Positions 5,272 through 6,981 of a stretch of DNA of 6,981 bases are shown piece by piece. Below the pieces are notes generated by a model. The model did not search any database. It saw nothing but the letters and a program-made list of their open reading frames with translations, and was not told the DNA's origin. Numbering within the stretch: the first letter of the stretch is position 1; the number at the start of each line of letters is the position of its first letter. The stretch comes from Gammaproteobacteria bacterium. Lineage in GTDB: Bacteria > Pseudomonadota > Gammaproteobacteria > QNFN01. The translations under genes were made by a program, and so were the position numbers. The stretch is taken from assembly GCA_003645555.1 (NCBI GenBank), contig QNFN01000099.1:1-6981 (forward strand), given 5' to 3'.

Positions 5272-5796
5272 ATGAACGATCCCCGTGAACTTCTGATCCT
5301 GCGCCACGCCAAGTCGGCCTGGGATACCCCGGCGGAGACCGACTTCGACCGGCCGCTGAACGGGCGCGGTAAGCGTGATGCCCCGCGTATCGGTGACTGG
5401 CTGCACGACCAGGGGTTGTCTCCCGACCACGTCGTCGCCTCGCCTGCCCGTCGTGCACGGCAGACGGCGCGCCGGGTCTGCCGGCCGCTCGGCTTTGACC
5501 TCGATGCCATCGACTGGCAGCCGCGTATCTACCTCTCCAGCCTGCCAACGTTACTAGACGTCCTCGCCGCCTGTCCGGCGACGGCACAGCGCGTGCTGTT
5601 GGTGGGCCACAACCCGGGGCTGGAAGAACTCCTCGAGTACCTCGGTGGGACGTCACTTGGACCGCCCCCGGGTGGCAAACGCCTGCCGACGGCCACCATT
5701 GCACGGCTGGCGCTACCTGATGACTGGTGCCGGCTCGGCAGTGGCTGCGGCCAGGTTTTGGCCTGGGTGCGGCCGCGTGATCTCGTGGCGGAGTGA
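5272..5796 (+). CDS. SixA-type phosphohistidine phosphatase (histidine phosphatase superfamily)
   Basis: A 174-residue cytosolic branch-1 histidine phosphatase. The catalytic motif is R11-H12 in LLILRHAKSAW, where H12 would be the phosphorylated nucleophile. R60 (ASPARRARQTA) and the second histidine H113 (LLVGHNPGLEELLEYLGG) complete the phosphate pocket. The FDRPLNGRGKRDA segment (25-37) is typical of SixA relatives. E. coli SixA removes phosphate from phosphohistidine proteins (ArcB, PTS-Npr components), but substrates of this wider family are mostly unproven, so no gene symbol is given. There is no signal peptide, and length is normal. The region before the ATG has no strong ribosome site, only GCAG-type pairing. 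It is downstream of amrS on the same strand after two dyads, and 60 bp before the FGE-domain gene; co-transcription is possible but not shown. Confidence 0.9.
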   Translation: MNDPRELLILRHAKSAWDTPAETDFDRPLNGRGKRDAPRIGDWLHDQGLSPDHVVASPARRARQTARRVCRPLGFDLDAIDWQPRIYLSSLPTLLDVLAACPATAQRVLLVGHNPGLEELLEYLGGTSLGPPPGGKRLPTATIARLALPDDWCRLGSGCGQVLAWVRPRDLVAE

Positions 5797-5856
5797 CCAT
5801 CCTGTAACGTGACCTGGTGCATGCCATGGACATGGGCGTTTTGCTAGACTTTCGCA

Positions 5857-6831
5857 ATGATGATCAGGAGGATCAGGGTAGTGTTCCAGGTGCCTATGTT
5901 CGCCGTCGCGGCAGTCGCTGTGCTGCTGTTCGTCGGTACGGCCCCGGCCATGGCCGCCGTTTGCGGACCCGACGTCGATGAGGCGCGCTGGCAGACGGCC
6001 CAGGTCGAGGGAACTCCGGCCCGCCTGCGTGATTACCTGACCGCTTGTCCGAAAGGTCGCCATGCTGGCCAGGCACGAGCACGCCTGGCTCGGGTCAGTG
6101 AGCCCTGGGAGCCGGAGATGGTGGCCGTGCGGGGGCGCTGTTTCCAGATGGGCAGCGACAAGAACGACGCGGCCCGCGAAAAAGACGAGCGGCAGCACGA
6201 GGTCTGTATCAAGGACTTCGAGATCGCGCGCCACGAGGTGACCTTCGATGAGTACGATCGCTTTGTCGCCGCGACCGGGCGCGAACCACCGTATGACGAA
6301 GGCTGGGGTCGCGGGCGCCAACCGGTGATCAACGTCACCTGGGAGGATGCCACGGCCTACGCCACGTGGCTGGGCCGTACGACCGGCCGACCCTATCGCC
6401 TGCCGACCGAAGCCGAGTGGGAGTTCGCCTGCCGCAGCGGTGGCCAGTCGCAGCGCTACTGCGGTGCCGAGCGCGCCAACCCCTACGGTTGTTATGCGGA
6501 CAACTGCCGCGGGCGGGCCCATCTGGTGGGCAGTCGGCCGGCCAACGGGCTCGGTATCCACGACATGAGCGGCAATGTCGGCGAGTGGACCTGCTCGATC
6601 TACGATCCCCGTTACCGCGGCAGCGAGACGCGCTGCGCCAAGGTGAGTGAGCCGGGTTCTCGGGTCGGTCGTGGTGGGTCGTGGCTCGATGCGGAGGAGT
6701 ACCTGCGTGCCGCCTCACGTGACGGTGGACACACCAAATTCCGTGCCATCACCCTCGGCTTTCGCCTGGCGGGTGATGTCGAGCCGTGCCTGCGGATGGC
6801 CGGCAAACCACCCGTTGGTGGCAGCTGCTAG
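5857..6831 (+). CDS. Exported FGE-sulfatase (SUMF1) domain protein, cysteine-rich, lacking the FGE cysteine pair
   Basis: Up to 324 residues. A signal peptide (MMIRRIRVVF then a hydrophobic stretch ending APAMA, cleavage near residue 33) sends it to the periplasm. Residues 42-78 carry a W-x2-A...YL..CP-x-G-x-HA-x2-A pattern often found before FGE domains. The FGE/C-type-lectin-like fold spans about 86-305: RCFQMGSD (94-101), EIARHEVTFDEYDRF, PVINVTWEDATAYATWL, YRLPTEAEWEFACR, GLGIHDMSGNVGEWT (231-245), GRGGSW (271-276) and ending LGFRLA. True formylglycine-generating enzymes have a catalytic cysteine pair just after RGGS; here that stretch has none, so sulfatase activation is unlikely. Twelve cysteines elsewhere (36, 64, 95, 117, 192, 202, 212, 217, 246, 260, 311, 324) suggest disulfides. 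The start is debatable: GTG at 5881 has AGGAGG 9 nt upstream, but ATG 5857 gives the positively charged signal N-region. Confidence 0.9.
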   Translation: MMIRRIRVVFQVPMFAVAAVAVLLFVGTAPAMAAVCGPDVDEARWQTAQVEGTPARLRDYLTACPKGRHAGQARARLARVSEPWEPEMVAVRGRCFQMGSDKNDAAREKDERQHEVCIKDFEIARHEVTFDEYDRFVAATGREPPYDEGWGRGRQPVINVTWEDATAYATWLGRTTGRPYRLPTEAEWEFACRSGGQSQRYCGAERANPYGCYADNCRGRAHLVGSRPANGLGIHDMSGNVGEWTCSIYDPRYRGSETRCAKVSEPGSRVGRGGSWLDAEEYLRAASRDGGHTKFRAITLGFRLAGDVEPCLRMAGKPPVGGSC

Positions 6832-6853
6832 CTAAGGCGTGCGCAGGCCTTAG
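6832..6853 (+). terminator. Stem-loop directly after the FGE-domain gene
   Basis: CTAAGGC (6832-6838) and GCCTTAG (6847-6853) are perfectly complementary around an 8-nt loop, beginning at the base after the stop codon. The position suits a transcription terminator. No T-run follows, because the second MITE-like copy begins immediately at 6854, so any original U-tract would have been displaced downstream. The function is inferred. Confidence 0.45.
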
Positions 6854-6981
6854 GGAGCCTCTGATTAAGTCATGAACTCGCATCTTGCGCACAGAATATC
6901 CAGCTTTTTCGTTGCCAAGCTTCGCAATAGCTCGCTATTACGTGCGCTTTGCGCCTCAAATCTGAACATTCTGAAGCACCA
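6854..6981. mobile_element. Second copy of the MITE-like element, cut by the right window edge
   Basis: It begins GGAGCCTCTGATTAAGTC (6854-6871), matching the terminal repeats of the 2460-2618 element. It then aligns without gaps to the reverse complement of that copy, with 13 differences in 128 bases (about 90% identity), including the AATAGC/GCTATT core dyad. It is therefore inverted relative to the first copy. It follows TTAG (6850-6853), the candidate 4-bp target duplication, whose partner lies outside the window. It may be another 159-bp MITE or the left end of the full insertion sequence that mobilises the family. Confidence 0.85.

Noticed and set aside
5824..5835. CCATG-GA-CATGG dyad followed by a short T-run, as terminator of the phosphatase gene
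   Set aside because: The 5-bp arms with a 2-nt loop are sterically poor and the T-run is only four bases, interrupted by CG from the stem. It is too weak to annotate.
4838..5857. Long minus-strand open frame opposite the end of amrS and the phosphatase gene
   Set aside because: The translation is arginine/proline/serine-rich with no recognisable domain, and it lies antisense to two clearly conserved genes. This is typical of GC-rich shadow frames.

Overview
The window reads as a high-GC proteobacterial chromosome segment, most likely from a gammaproteobacterium. This rests on the overall composition, a sigma-54/NtrC-type control region, a RAYT-style palindrome and protein sequences of ordinary proteobacterial type. 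The genus cannot be fixed from the sequence alone. There are seven protein genes, two copies of a small terminal-inverted-repeat element, and no rRNA, tRNA or CRISPR.

Layout. (1) 1-491, minus: the 5' part of an exported Sel1-repeat protein gene that runs off the left edge. (2) 531-737: a divergent control region holding a near-perfect -24/-12 sigma-54 promoter and three NtrC-like operators spaced 32 and 31 bp apart. (3) 738-1931, plus: an ammonium channel (Amt), with no PII gene next to it. (4) 1933-1971: a perfect 15-bp-arm palindrome between the convergent amt and queD genes. (5) 1981-2382, minus: a QueD/6-pyruvoyl-tetrahydropterin synthase family enzyme. (6) 2460-2618: a 159-bp MITE-like element flanked by a TAAA duplication. 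(7) 2608-5160: the three-part AmmeMemoRadiSam module. The AMMECR1 protein (amrA) and Memo protein (amrB) overlap on the minus strand, and the radical SAM enzyme (amrS) diverges from them across 101 bp. (8) 5272-5796, plus: a SixA-type histidine phosphatase. (9) 5857-6831, plus: an exported, cysteine-rich FGE-sulfatase-fold protein. (10) 6854-6981: a second copy of the element, in opposite orientation and cut by the window edge.

How it fits together. amt is predicted to be switched on under nitrogen limitation by NtrC~P and RNA polymerase-sigma54. The amr genes form a conserved but functionally unassigned system, built around a radical SAM enzyme related to pyruvate formate-lyase activases. 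The most informative detail is that the MITE sits on the last codons of amrA. Removing it in silico with one copy of TAAA restores an earlier stop codon, and leaves queD only 68 bp downstream of amrA. The ancestral arrangement was therefore probably amrB-amrA-queD on one strand.
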